Below are positions 23,328 through 36,686 of a DNA stretch of 64,000 bases, piece after piece (the first letter of the stretch is position 1; each line of letters begins with the position of its first letter). The position numbers and the translations under genes are program-made. The notes below the pieces were generated by a model. It searched no databases. It had not been told where the DNA came from and worked only from the letters and a program-made list of their open reading frames with translations. The stretch is from Rotaria socialis (Eukaryota > Rotifera > Eurotatoria > Philodinida > Philodinidae), in the NCBI GenBank assembly GCA_905331475.1, contig CAJNYU010001943.1, positions 1 through 64,000 on the forward strand, read 5' to 3'.

Positions 23328-23822
23328 TTAAGAAATTGTAGTGTTTTTTTCTCTAGTGGAATGCATTGATTGTTTCTGCGACATTTGTATTTTCTTTGCT
23401 TTTGAAATTGGTGTATTCATTTTTCTTAATAAACGTCTTAATTCTCGATAGTTTTCTTCGGCTTCATGTAGAGTAGGTGCAAATATATGACGTTTCTGAT
23501 GTTCTTCTATTTCAGTCATTGTTAAATCATCGTAACGAATGTCACTCGAAAGAGAATTTTCAATATCATTTAGCGTTGATATTTTTTCTTTATGTTTGTG
23601 AAGTTTACTTTTAAGTGAATTAAATTGATCAATCTTGTACAATGGGGTAATTTCATTAGTATCTTGCAGATATAAATCCTGCACAGAAATGATCTGGCTT
23701 TTATTCGATTCTTGAATCGACTTTTTTTGTTGTGCAGGTAAAGGAATAGTTTTTGATTCTTTTATTTTTAGATCACCAACGAGTTGCCATAGGGAATTAT
23801 ATTCACCGTTTTTAACGAGCAT
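23328..23822 (-). CDS. Hypothetical protein, charged, C-terminal helical segment (164 aa)
   Basis: Single open frame of 164 codons, ATG at 23820-23822, stop at 23328. Not recognised. It is polar, Lys/Gln/Ser-rich and lacks a signal peptide or membrane segment. Residues from about 110 (EIEEHQKRHIFAPTLHEAEE, then NYRELRRLLRKMN) look strongly alpha-helical and may form a coiled coil. CTATAG lies 3-5 bp upstream of the ATG and could be a splice acceptor, so a 5' exon, possibly non-coding, is likely. It converges with the PhoPQ-related gene, the two stops being only about 65 bp apart. It could alternatively be the last exon of the upstream minus-strand PLAT gene, but that gene has its own stop and I found no in-phase junction. 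Confidence 0.5.
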   Translation of the reverse strand: MLVKNGEYNSLWQLVGDLKIKESKTIPLPAQQKKSIQESNKSQIISVQDLYLQDTNEITPLYKIDQFNSLKSKLHKHKEKISTLNDIENSLSSDIRYDDLTMTEIEEHQKRHIFAPTLHEAEENYRELRRLLRKMNTPISKAKKIQMSQKQSMHSTREKNTTIS

Positions 23823-24059
23823 GATTCTATAGAAATAAAAGAATAACCATTTTCTCTTTCTTTATAGAAAGATCACTAAAATATAGTACCGTTCGCATTT
23901 GACACCACTGAATATATTTGACATTAGCCCTAAGCAGATCATCTATAGAATAATATTTCTTTTTTTGCAAACAAACAAAATAATGAAAGCACTACTGTAG
24001 TGATGATTTAAATCAATATAGTTTTAAAGCCTGAGGAACCTCATTGATAAGTTGGAAAT

Positions 24060-26403
24060 TTATATATAAATGATTTCAATATTTATCTTTCTCTTTATTG
24101 AAACTATTCCGTTGAAAAACAAATTACCGTTTGGTTCTAATGTTATTGTTATAGATATTGGATCACCAATATCATCATCTTCAATATGAAATAAATCAAT
24201 ACATTCTTTTTCAAAAGGATTATTTCCATTTGTCAATGATTCTCTTAATTCCATTGGTCCTAGAAGAGAAAGTTTTTCGAATGAATACGATTTGAAACTT
24301 AATAAAAATAATTTTTACCGAGTATTCCTTTCGTTCCTGTTACTACAACTTTAAAACTTGCATTTGTTCCCGATATCATTTTATCAGCTGTATGAGTGGC
24401 AATATAATAATAAACTTTACCGATTGGTGCCGGTGGTTTTGATAGACAAGTCAATTTTTTGTTCGGTTTTTCCTTATTTAAAGTAGTTTGTTTCGAGTCA
24501 CATGTATACATTGTAGCATTATGTATTATGTATAAACTATCAAGTGTTAAACTATGTTCTTTATTTGTTTGATCAAGACGTATTGACACAGATTGAATAT
24601 GGCCCACTTCCAAAGCTTTTATATGAAATAGATCCTAGATAAACAAGCAATAGAAATCAAAGGCATAATAGATTTGTTTTCTTGCTTACTGTATGTTTAC
24701 TAGTGAACTGATGTTCGGGATAATTTTCACATTTTAATAAATGTTGTTCGCCTGATGATGATAAAAGATCACCATGAAAATTTAAGTAAACATCACCACT
24801 AGTTCCATCAACATTTCGAATTATAACATAATATCGACCAACATCCTCAGTAATTCTGAAAACGGATGGAAATCATATTTTATTTATTGATATTGATTTG
24901 TAGGCACTTACGCATTTGCTTGTTGATTTAAAATATTTGACAAAAACATGTTATTATCCTGTTTTTTCTCATTAATACAGAAATCACCATGTTCGCTTGG
25001 AATAGGTAATATTTTTTGTTCTAAAGCAATGTCAATAGATAGATCGGCTATTAACATTCGATTAATTATAATACGCCCTACAAGAAACACATTACAGTCG
25101 ATCTATTGTAAATTTTCTCATTATTACCGGTGAAGTTGTATCCATGATGAATAATAAACATCCATTCGATAGGCCATCGACATTTTGATTCTTTATTTTC
25201 TGAACACAACTGTAAACGCATTCGGTCAATGTTACCAATATTATGATCTTGCCATTGAAATATATCAAATTGATATTTTTCAAGAGCAATACTATTGTTC
25301 GTTGATGATGAATGAATACGAGCGGATGATTTCAAATTGATATTTGTCTGTTGTTGATTATTACCGAATAACGATAGTACAGGATAACATGCTTTTGAAC
25401 ATGAATCATTTCCAGTTTTTATAAATGCATAGTAGCAACTTTCTACAAACAAAAAATGTATTGATGTGCTGAATAGCACTACACATCCAAAAAATACATC
25501 CGATCAATATTTTCCATAAGGATATTATATTCCAGAAATATACTATCTCGTTTATAATTTTAGTTTTTATTTAAGTTTCGATTCTCAGTTTTACATCCAC
25601 TACAAAATTGTGGTATACTCAATAATCCCGAACTTAATGAAATATAAAGTGCTGCATTGACATCAAACTTATCGTAAACGCTATAGAAGGCATTCATGCA
25701 ACTAGAACTTAGAAGAATAAGAAATAATTTCATTCTCAAATAAATTACTACATTATCTCTCATATTCAATTTTCTGGATGTGATCAAAGAAATAGCACCT
25801 TGAGATTCAGTTATTGGTTCAGTAAGATTCACCACAGAAAACGTATCATTCGATGATGATGATAGAAGAAAGTATTCCAAGGTAGTATTACGATAGATAC
25901 GAGTTTCTAAAATATAATAGACTATAAATAACGTGTTTTTCATGAAAAAACAAACTGTTGATGACGAAAACATGATCGAATTTCCATTCTTTAAATTTAG
26001 ACGTTGAATTTTTATGAAATTCAAGTTGAACAACTTTGCCTACATCAATATTGGACAAGAGTAAAAAAAGATCAGTTTGATTATGTTTAAAAGCTTTATG
26101 ATGTGACTAAAAAATCGTATGGACTCTAATGAATTCGAATCGAGATAATCAGCATATTTCTACCTGTGATTTTCCTAGTGATAGTTTTTCTGTTTGTCCA
26201 CTATCACCTTTAATAACAACAGTCAGATTCTCTCCTGGATCACCATGAAGTGTTTTTAAAATGAGCAAATAATTTTTTATTATCGATTGATTTTCGTTCA
26301 TGTTAATCGATGACCAAAAAAGAACACAACAACTTTTATAACAATAAAAAAGCGACAAAAATAATAGCGCCAATTTATTCTTTTCATTTGAAGTTGTTGA
26401 CAT
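24060..26403 (-). CDS. Secreted or membrane-tethered protein with about five PLAT/LH2 domains
   Basis: PLAT domains are beta-sandwiches for lipid or protein binding at membranes; LOXHD1 is a known protein made only of PLATs. ATG at 26401-26403 is followed by a hydrophobic stretch (LALLFLSLFYCYKSCCVLF), a probable signal peptide or anchor. Repeated PLAT landmarks: LHGDPGENLTVVIKGDSG with VGKVVQLEFHKN (26.3-26.0 kb); FLEYNILMENIDRMYFLD (25.5 kb); YYAFIKTGNDSC with NIGNIDRMRLQLC (25.45-25.15 kb); YYVIIRNVDGTSGDVYLNFHG with VGHIQSVSIRLD (24.9-24.5 kb); YYYIATHTADKMISGTNASF with IGDPISITITLEPNG (24.4-24.06 kb). The last domain lacks the final Trp-containing strand, so the 3' end may be longer or degenerate. 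Most introns are about 50 bp. Joins between 25.9 and 25.5 kb could not be fixed in phase. Confidence 0.65.
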
Positions 26404-29400
26404 TTTTTATATGAACCATCAACACGGGATTTTCTGTTGTTCTGAAGATAAATCGGATTATTTTCACTTCATACGATTTAATTCATAATCCTAGTCTCAT
26501 TATAATATATGATATTTAACGGTGATATTTTTTTTTGAATGTCTCTAAAGATATTGGAAAAAACAATAATAAATGTATTCGTTATTTCATAATTCATTTT
26601 TAATATATCACTTGATATTACTTTTTGCCAACCTGGAGCGTTATTTTTTAATTAAACCAATGATATATATGATAAAGGCTATGCTAGGACTAGTATTTAG
26701 AATAGCTCAATATATCTGTCATATAGAAAAAACTAATAAAAAACTCTACCGATATCATAGACAAGACAATATCATATAGCTGCGGTATTTAATCAATTGA
26801 ACACAACAACTGCTGGCTGATATGATGCATTTATCAGTAAACAATGTGTAGGTGTTTATATTTGACAACAAACAAGCATACGTAGTTATAATTTGGCATT
26901 ATCTTGAATGTCAGACGAGAATCCTTTATTTTTTTCCCCTAAAACAAAAGCTGACTAATTGATAAAAAAAACAAGCATCTAGATAGACTAAGACCAACAA
27001 TGCTAATTACTGATACTGTGGTACTATTGAAAACTCAGTATTCTGATTGTATGAAAATTAGTGCATGATGTTGGTACGCCTTGGATTGTGGATAGATTGT
27101 AATGATTTATTTTTATATCTGACAAGACGTTCGTGAATACATCTATGATCTCATTACCAAATCAATTAAAACTTGACTTAATTGAGAATAAACTGAACCA
27201 AGTTACTAGATTAAAATACTGCTTGTATAAAACATTTTAAGCTATTTTGTTTATCTATAATCGAAACTGATAAACAAGTATTTCACGAATTGTTTCGTTT
27301 GCAATTATTGAAGCAAAATGAAAGAGGGAGACCATTTTTCTTATAAATATTCAAATAATCGTTTATGCTGTCTAGGAATAAAATATGACACTCCAGTTTA
27401 ATTCGTGAACTACTTTATCGAATGGCTCTTGACTGATAGAATGCATCTTCTTTACGAGTTTTTCTCGCACTATGATAATCAAAATTTTTATTCTATCATC
27501 AAAAAATAAATAATATCATTGCTCATTCAAGTTCCAAGAATATCATTGATATCATACTTGTGTCGTCTGAAACTAAAATAGATTTTAAAACGTGTGTCTG
27601 CATACATTCGATTAGATTTTTGATTGCTATGTTACATGTTCTATGATTTCTTCTTCTATCAAAATTTAGCAAGACAGCATGAAAGGTTCAATAGGATAAA
27701 AATAAGTTATACAATCGTTGATTTGTTGAATATGTTCACGTGCACTCTATGCATTTTGTATTCCACCACTGTATATTTAATATCTTTTTTAATACATAAA
27801 TTATAAGCACATATAATAGATGGCATCTATCGAATTTAGATTAGTCTTTTTATTGTCATAAAATGTATTCTTCCTTCAACCGGTAGTTGACTCAAAAATG
27901 TTCTACTTTCAGTCTTCAAAATCAAATGAGATTATCGTTTATCTTGAACAGCCCAGTTCATAGATCAAGTTAGTGTAAAAAGAAATTATTTCTGAAGTAT
28001 ATCCATGCCATACGCTAACATTCTTTGTCGCACTCAAACAACCGTTGTCTAGTATCCTGTAAGAACGAATTTTGCCCCATAGTTCGCTATTCTCATATGA
28101 ATCGGGAATAACATTAAAATTGGATATTCATGTAAATCGTTTTTTTGTTTGTGTATACTCGTCAAACTTTGCTCTTTCAAGCAGCAAAGAAAAACAAGAC
28201 CCTTCTACGCAATAGTACATTATGAAGCAATCTTTTTTTTGACATTACTTCACATATTTTGTCATGCGCTCGATTAATGAAAACAAAACTAGCAAATAAT
28301 TATCAACACACAATAGACAAATCATTCAATTATCACAGCTATTGTTTTCTTTGTAATTATCATCATCCAACAGACTCCCACTCAGATTGTCTTTATAGGT
28401 GCTATTGATGTACATGAACTTTTATGTCTTTTATCAATTGATGAAAGAGATCTTTTTTTTAGCTAAACGTTAATTAATTGCGAGGTGCAAATAATAATTA
28501 TTTAATTGCACTAACATGTGCTATTTTTGTTTATATCATATTTGATAGTGAACGTTTTTTCTGAAACCTGAAATGAAAGCATAATTGAAACTCTACAAGT
28601 AACACATTAATGGATATTGAAGCAATTCATTCCAATAAAGAACTAGCTTTGTATTAAGAGATTTAAAATAATTCTATTCCTAACGCTAAAAGAGAAAACC
28701 ATAAGTATATACATTTGAATAAAATTATAGTTCGCCTATTATTTTTGACAACGAATGGAATTTATCATAATATATGAATATTTAATGTCTGAATTAATTT
28801 CCAGTGTTCTACTAGCTTGCCTTTTGTCAATTCAGCTGCAATACTAATTAATCTAATATTGTGTCAACAAAAGTCGGATTTCAATAGTTTTCTAAAGGGT
28901 CACTCATTCTTGTTTCATTTAAATATATCACTCATAGCAACTTTATCTCGTAAATAAACTTATCTCAAGAATGTTTCTTTTTGTTTTCATAGTTTTATTC
29001 GAAAGTGTCAATCACACTTCTGTCTATTCATTTGTTTTTCGTCTTTGTCTTACTCTTTTTGACCATACACTCGTGCAAAACAAAGCAGATAAGAATTGAA
29101 GAAATCAACAAAACAAATAAAAACATTTTAAAGACAAACATGAAAAGAAAACTAAATACTCTATTCGCGACGATGAAAAAAACGAGTCCAAAAATAGATC
29201 ATAAGACTTAAGGATTCTTGTTTAAAACTGTATGTTTACTTAGTATGATATTAATATAAGTATTGTACCAAGGAAAGAAAAGATTTTCAGTTGATGTTAT
29301 CATCACAATATAGGGGAAAAATTTTCAATACACAAACACATTCATGAGTACTAACAAGTCCGTATATACACAAAAACAAAGATATAAACAACGGCAAAAG

Positions 29401-29695
29401 ACAAAAAATAATATGAACCCACTGTGTGACGATACAAATAATAGGGAAAACAAAAAAATATAAATAAATAACGTACAACAACACGTTACACGTGATGGTG
29501 AATGAAACTAAGCTGGCAATAGTTAGAAAAGGGAAAAAAATCAAATTGAATCGAGCTCACAGAGACGAAAAATAATCTTATGGTGGATCTAGTCTAGAAG
29601 ACATTGATTTTCTTTTCTTAAAAAGAAACTTTCGACTACAATAGATAAGATCACGCGGGTGAAATGATTTTTGCTACACAAACAAAAGCATTCTT
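26404..29695. other. Intergenic, 3.3 kb
   Basis: Very AT-rich, no open frame with domain character and no repeat structure beyond short A/T runs. Confidence 0.6.
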
Positions 29696-32600
29696 TTATC
29701 CTTTAACTTTTTGTCCACCAGGTGAATTAAATGATCCATTCGATTGTCGACAACCACTTTGTATAGGTATTGGTGCAGCAGTTCTTGCCGGTTCAGAATT
29801 TCCATTATTAATATTATTATTATTATTACTGTCATCAATTGCAGGAAAACAGTCACAACAAACGCGTACAGGTTCTTTTAAATTCAGTGCTGGAATTAAT
29901 TTGTAATAATCGGCACAGGCATTACAAAATACATTTCCACATACTAAAATAGAGATCTTCTATTAGAAAAACATACTTGACATTTAATAAGGGTGATTAT
30001 TTTAAGCACATGATCCGATTATAACGAAAGACTATTCATATAAATAACCGGTTAGCCGCTTTTTCATGCTAATGCAGTAATTAGAATAGTTACAATCTTT
30101 TTATTAGTTTATTTTGGGTATTACTAAATATAGAACTAAAGTTTGAAGTATTTTTATTCAATCAATAATACTTTTACACAGGAAAATAAACTCGTCAACG
30201 CAATTAACATGTGGTATGTGATGAAAAATTATATTTAGAAGAACAATAATAAGAATTTCTTGCGAACCTGAAGTAATCTTTTATTTATGCCTCTTGGTCC
30301 GCAACAATAATTGAAAAAATTCTCAAGAGTAAACACCTGATTCTGAAGGTATACACATATGATATATGGTACAATAATTACGCACTCTTAAAGGACCAAC
30401 TTTCATCATTGGAGAAATTCTGCTTCTTCAATCTCTCGTTAACTGAGTGAAAACAAAATAGTGACGTTAAGCACATTTTATCTTATTTATTTTTTTCTTT
30501 CTATGTTCTATGCACTAGTTGTCGTAAACGAATGTATTTACTATAATCTACGCAATAAAACGAAGTCGAACAGTCCTTCCAGCGAAATAATTCTGTTCTA
30601 CAAAAATGCGACAACAGTAAATAAGATTTTAATTGAGTTTTTTTTTCCGAGAACAAAACAACAACGAAAGGTTTTGTTTTCTACCTACTTCGACAATGAT
30701 GTTTACGTGAAATAGGCCATTGCTGAAATTTAGCCATACATGAATGACATGTTTGTGCATTAAAATCTGGCGTCCAACGTGTAATAGAAGCATCTGTATT
30801 ATCGATTTTTTGCCATGATGAACATGAAAATGTTTCTATTGTGTTTATATTACTTTCTGATATTACATCCATTCGAGGTGATGCATTCTATGTAAGAACA
30901 AGAAAAATATTTTTTTTTTGTGAATCTATTTCATACTTGATTATGATTAATATTAATTAAAGTGTATACAAATCTTTGCATTTGTCGTTTATGTTCACGA
31001 AGATTTTCGGCTCTTTGTTGATAAGTTCGTTCTTTTTCCAGCATTTTTGATGTAACTTTATCAGAAACTTTAGTTAATCCATCTGTATCAATACGTTTTC
31101 GTATTGATTTTATGATTTTATTTGATGTCATATGCTGCATCTAAACGCAAACAAAAAATTTCTTTCTTTCGCTTTCGTTAAATTCCTTTTTTGCTTTCAA
31201 ACAAACCATTTTTTGGGTTTGATGTGGGTCATAGGAATTAATTTTTGTTAACGACCATGCGTCTGATAAACTCGATGTGGTACTTGATGTTGAATTTGTA
31301 TATTTTCTAGGACGTGACATTGCTCGTAATAGATTATCAACACTGTGAGGATTCAATGAATAGCGTTGATAGGATAATGCTAATTGTGTTAAATCTGGTG
31401 ATGAATCATCTGTAGTAAAACTATGCTGTTTTATTCGATTATCAGGACTAATATTAATTGGTATTGATATTTGATTTGTATTTGAATTATTTATTACATT
31501 TGGATGACTATCGTTTAATGTTCCAAGATGATGCGGCTGACCAAATAAACTATTTGTCGATGTTGAATTTTGTGAACGATTAAATGGAGATTGTGGTGGG
31601 AATAATAGAGGATTATTATTAAGACATGTTGTTATTGACGTTGATTCAATAGGCAAGGAATCACTTAAACTTGGATCAGAGGTTGAACGATGTAAAGTAT
31701 TTGTTGTTAATTTCGATAGATCTTCATAGGAACGAATTCGTGCTGGGATTGGTTTTGAAACATGCTCAGAAGAACCCATTGGAGTATAACGAATATCACG
31801 CAAGTATAAATTTGACCAAATGGTTAAATCACGAACAGAAGACGATGGATAAAGAATCTATGGTAAAATGTAAAATGAAAGTTATTCATCGTTGTACAAA
31901 AAATTTTGAAAAAATATTTCTTTACGTCTTTTTTTATTTTACTATATAATAGATTAATAAATCGTTTTGAGTTAATATTAAATAAATTCCATAGGCTTAG
32001 TGTTCGAGTTTCTAAATTATTTGCTCTTCGATCAGAATCTGTATTACATATAAATGTACCATATAAACAAGTATATGTATGATTAGCTAATTTTAACTAA
32101 AATATAAAACATGATAAAACATAAGCAATGATTGAAAGTTAAATCCGTACAAGAAAATTTTCATTGAATTCAAATGCAGTTGGATGTTGAGTGTACAATT
32201 GATAAATGCAATCGAGCCATTGAAGAAAAACTGGACTACGTTCATTGAGATCATTGGATCCATTCCAATGTCCACAACGATCGGCAAATTTATGACCAAA
32301 TGCAATCCATTCACGTTGTATCAATGCTTGAAAACCTTCTATTGTACGATAATATGGATCAAGCATAATCTCAGCTAATGTCGTTATTTGTGGAGTACGA
32401 TCCCAACCATCTGAACAATGAATTAGTACGGGTCGAGCTTGATTATGAACAGTATCAACAACAAATGACGCTGCACTGATTAATGCAGATAGATTATGTA
32501 GCCATCTCGATGATTCTATTTGTGAAAGCCAACTAAAACAATAGAAAAGAGAAATTCGTAATTAGGAATAAGTACTTCCAATGAAAATAATGATACATTG

Positions 32601-34149
32601 AATCATCAGTATTTTCTGAGACATTAGCATACCCACCCCCTCCACACATATATATACATAAATATCTGTGTATTTAAGGTAACCATCGAACACTGACTTG
32701 ACATAGGTTTACTTAAGTTTCGTATTCCTATCAATTATGAATAGACGGTTTATAGAAAAGAGAAGTAATCATGGTTACAGACTGTTTTATAGTTTTACAA
32801 TCTATGAAAGATAATTGCCTGCTGGGACAACAAAAAATTTCAAAGAAAAAAAAGGGGAAGTGATCAAGTACCCATCCCCTGTCACGACTCTACCAGAGAA
32901 ATTTCTAGGCTTTCATATAAATATGAATCATGAAACGATAATATAGGACGATTAAAAAGTCCATCATTTCATTTTTATATTGATTCAAAAAGAAAACTAT
33001 GAAACGAAAATCAAACCAAATCTTACGTTTCTCCTTGTGCTACATTTGTAACTGCTACTCTTAACATTTGTGCACTTTTTCTTATAGCATGAATATTTGG
33101 TAAATTCATAAATTGTACATCACAATCAAGATAATATGGTGGATGTTCAAAGCCACCACCTTTCGCACGATTGGCAAGTGCAGCTGCATAACTTCTTGCA
33201 TCAAGAATTAATAAGCGATTTGCATTGTTTTCATTCGAAGTAGTCGAAACTTGTGTCTCTGTTGGTTTACAAGCATTTATAATGGCTTGAATCATTTTTT
33301 CATCTTCTTTTGAACGCCAAAAGAGCCATCCAACTTCTGGTTGACTTGTTCGTGCAATGATTGCACCGTTAGTATGTCTAATATTAAAAAAAAGGAAAAT
33401 TTAATTAATTAATTAAAATAGTTTAAGGAGAAAAAACAAAACTTTCACCTCCAAACAATAGTTGGAAAACGTTTATGTGATCGAAATTTTGCTACTTCCC
33501 GAACTTCGTCATCAGTTATACTTGCTGGAACAATACAAATATTTGGATAACTTGGAGAAAACTTATAATCAGTATTTATTTCTGTTATACGCCATGGTGA
33601 TTGATCTAATCGTAGGCGTACAAATTCCTGTCGAATACAATCAATCTTAATATCATTATCTTGTTGAGATTTAGCTAATGCATATTTTATAGAAAATAAA
33701 TCGTTTGATGTTAGTAATGTTAATAAAGATTCATTCAATTTTCTTAACCAATAATTACATTTCTCTGTTGTCATAAACATTACACGAAACGAACGAATGT
33801 CTTTACATTGAATATATAAATGAATATTATCTTTTATTTCAACTGATTCAATTAACCCAACAGGACAATTAATAAATGAACAATGGGATGATGATTGATT
33901 TGAAATTATAAATAAACGGTAAGCTGTTAAATAAATGCAACCATCGGTCAAGTCAGCTCCATGATAAATTAATTCTTCACCAGATAACAGTTCAAAGGGA
34001 TATTCAATAATATTAGTTGTTTGATCAATAGGTAATTCTGTTACATTGGACAAAATAGATGTTGACTCAACTACAGAAGTTGATAGTTCACACACGTGAA
34101 TATCTCCTTCTTCGACAATTGTCACCGGTGATGGTACTCCGACAACCAT
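29696..34149 (-). CDS. Myotubularin-related phosphoinositide 3-phosphatase with FYVE finger (MTMR3/4 type), 8 exons, 968 aa
   Basis: Removes the 3-phosphate from PI3P and PI(3,5)P2 on endosomal/autophagic membranes. Exons 33449-34149, 33027-33377, 32151-32532, 31926-32096, 31207-31857, 30937-31140, 30689-30887 and 29696-29943 all join in frame. Order: PH-GRAM (EELIYHGADLTDGCIYLTAY), phosphatase with active-site loop HCSDGWDRTPQ (catalytic Cys and Arg present, so active type; ~residue 390), the C-terminal core ending LLYS and VRDLTIWSNLYL, a low-complexity Ser/Asn linker (~610-800), a short basic coiled coil (EKERTYQQRAENLREHKRQ), then FYVE with CHSC, RKHHCRICGNVFCNAC and VCCDC: eight zinc ligands plus the PI3P-binding RKHHCR. 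The 745-bp intron interrupts the FYVE exactly within HHCR-I-CG. The catalytic Cys plus C-terminal FYVE separates it from inactive MTMR and from MTMR2-type. Confidence 0.94.
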
Positions 34150-36686
34150 TGGTTGAAAAATATTTGTTTTTTTCTCGTTACAAACCGATTCAAATAATAG
34201 TCATCTAAAGAAAAAAATAAAACTGAATTTCATTTAAGCAGTGGTCGGAAGATAAACAATTTGATGATAGTAATGTTTTATTAGTGATTCATGCGCCCTT
34301 TTTCTGTTCTATTTTTCCTTTTGTTTACCTACTTCCGACATAGAACAGAATAATTCGAAGTCAATTGTCTTTCTTTTTTTTTCTTTCTTTTTAAACTTTC
34401 TCTCAAAGCCAAAATGTTATTTTCAAAGGTGATAGAATGGGATAGCTAAATTTGACGGGAAGGGTTTAGTCAATGAGTCATTTGAACATCATGTATGCTC
34501 TAGTTTATCCAATTAATGATAGGTAGCTAAGCATACGTCAAAATTTTAAAATAATATTGTATCTTATATTATGTATTTACGAAGAATTTTATTCTTTATC
34601 TATTCTCTATTACGAACTTTACTTCAAAAAAAAAATTAAATCCATATCGAACGACATCTATTCTGTGCTTATCATAGTCATCTGATAAACACATCAAGTT
34701 CTTTTTTTTCCCGTTCAGTGTATGGCAGCTGATGAAACGATTAACCTATGGGTATTTATTGATATTCATTTAATCAAACTAAATGAGTAGATTGTAACCC
34801 ATAGAAGTTATAATCAAATATGATAAAATAACACAGGAGAAACTCAATAAATAAAATAACACAAAAAATAAATTTTTTTTCCGTTTTGAAATCATGTCAC
34901 TACCAATCATGTTTTAACCCATAAATGTTGCTCGATGCCAGAAAAAGAAGCTTTTACAGCGGTTAAATTATTGTGGTTACTCAGAAGATGCTATCAAAAC
35001 GTTTCTAGGTTACTAAAGTGAAACATGCGAAATTATTTGTGGTTCACTAGTGTAAAAAGAAAATTCTGTTGAAATCCATCGTTGCAAAATGTGTAGTTTA
35101 ACCGAAATAATTGACATCATACCGGCATATAACGATAGTATCATTAAAACGAGTTTTGTCAATTAATAAAATCCGATATTTATATAGTTGCTTAACATCA
35201 ATTTTTCTGTTGAAAAATATTAGATTTTTATTTATTAACCTTACAGATTGATGATCACTCGAAAATATCATTGACTCATCTCTAAGGTCACTATGCCAAT
35301 AAGGTGTTGAACTACAACCAGACAACTTTATTTTCATCGAAATGACAGAACATATTATTTTGATCTTCAGTATTCTCATTGATTGAATGTTCTCATTCAA
35401 ACCAAGTCTCAGCTTTATCTTGACATATTGTTTTACATTCGATATTTAATTTACAAATTTGAAAGTTTCTATTCACATAACTAATTAATAAACAGGCATA
35501 AATCTCAATAGTAGTACCTTTTAGTTTAAGTTGTTTGAAGATTTGAGTCCTCTGTAAATATATGAAATTTTATAATCAAAGAAAACGATGAACTCCTGAT
35601 AGCGATCATCGTGGTTCGTATTCAACGTTCAATACTGAAATGATTTCGTCGGTAATTTTACATTCATAAAAAGTATTGTCTATATAATGAATACATTTTA
35701 TGCTACAATAATATTTGCATGCATATTAAAATTGCTAATTATATACTATTATTTAAAAACAATCAGTTCATAAATCGACTTTTGGAACATTTCTATTAGA
35801 AACAAAGTTCATGAATTGCTGCATAACTCATAATATGGCTATATTGTATGTCAAATTATTAGTAAGCAACACCATATCAACGACAGATATCATTGTCGTC
35901 GATCTGTTAGTGCTTCACTAGATTAATTAAACACTGTTTTTAGGTAGATAACAGTTTATGAGCACGTTTTTCAAGTCATCTAAGAGCTGTTACATTAATT
36001 TAGAAAGACAACTACCGGTTACTTTAATTTTTAGAAGTGTGCAAAAGACTTTCGCAAAAAACAAACGACAACCTTTACGTCTGAGAACCATTTCAAAATG
36101 TTGCGTACAATATTCTTTCTAATATATAATTTTTTATTTTACCTACAAAACATATCAGAATATACTTAGGAAAATATCCAAATGAAACTATGACTAGCAC
36201 GTTTAAATGTATATTTGAAAATATTTTTGTTCCTTAATTTAGGACTCGTGGGCGACAAATTGACCTTCGTTTCGCTATCTTAAGTTAATGAAATAGTAGA
36301 ATGCATTGCATCGTTTTTATTCGTTCTTTCTATCATCGAGTAAAAGAACAAAGTCATTTAGAAACCAGAGAACTAATATCCATAGAATATTGTAAATTAT
36401 CAAAAATTGCAAAAAGAACAAAATACACCAGCTGTTTTAACAATTAGAAAAATATTTTATTGTCGTGGATTGTATCAATGAAAACGAAAGCACGGGATGT
36501 CTTTATTCAGAACTAAATTGTTAATCACATTTTTGTCTCACTAGTTTTTCATAGATTTGTGATTGTATTGACTTCAAAAGAAACAAAAGTGGTTATTGGC
36601 TATGCTTGAACGACATATTGAAGAAAAAAAAAGAAAAGAAAAATTAGCACGTTACAGCGAAGCAGTACAGATTTTATTTAAACAAG
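34150..36686. other. Intergenic, 2.5 kb
   Basis: No convincing gene. A 100-codon minus-strand frame at 35098-35400 has mixed composition and an internal CSSTPYWHSDLRDE stretch, but no match, signal or neighbouring exon that I can see. Confidence 0.5.

Noticed and set aside
35098..35400. 100-codon minus-strand frame
   Set aside because: Composition is not obviously random, but there is no signal, domain, exon partner or homologue that I can name.
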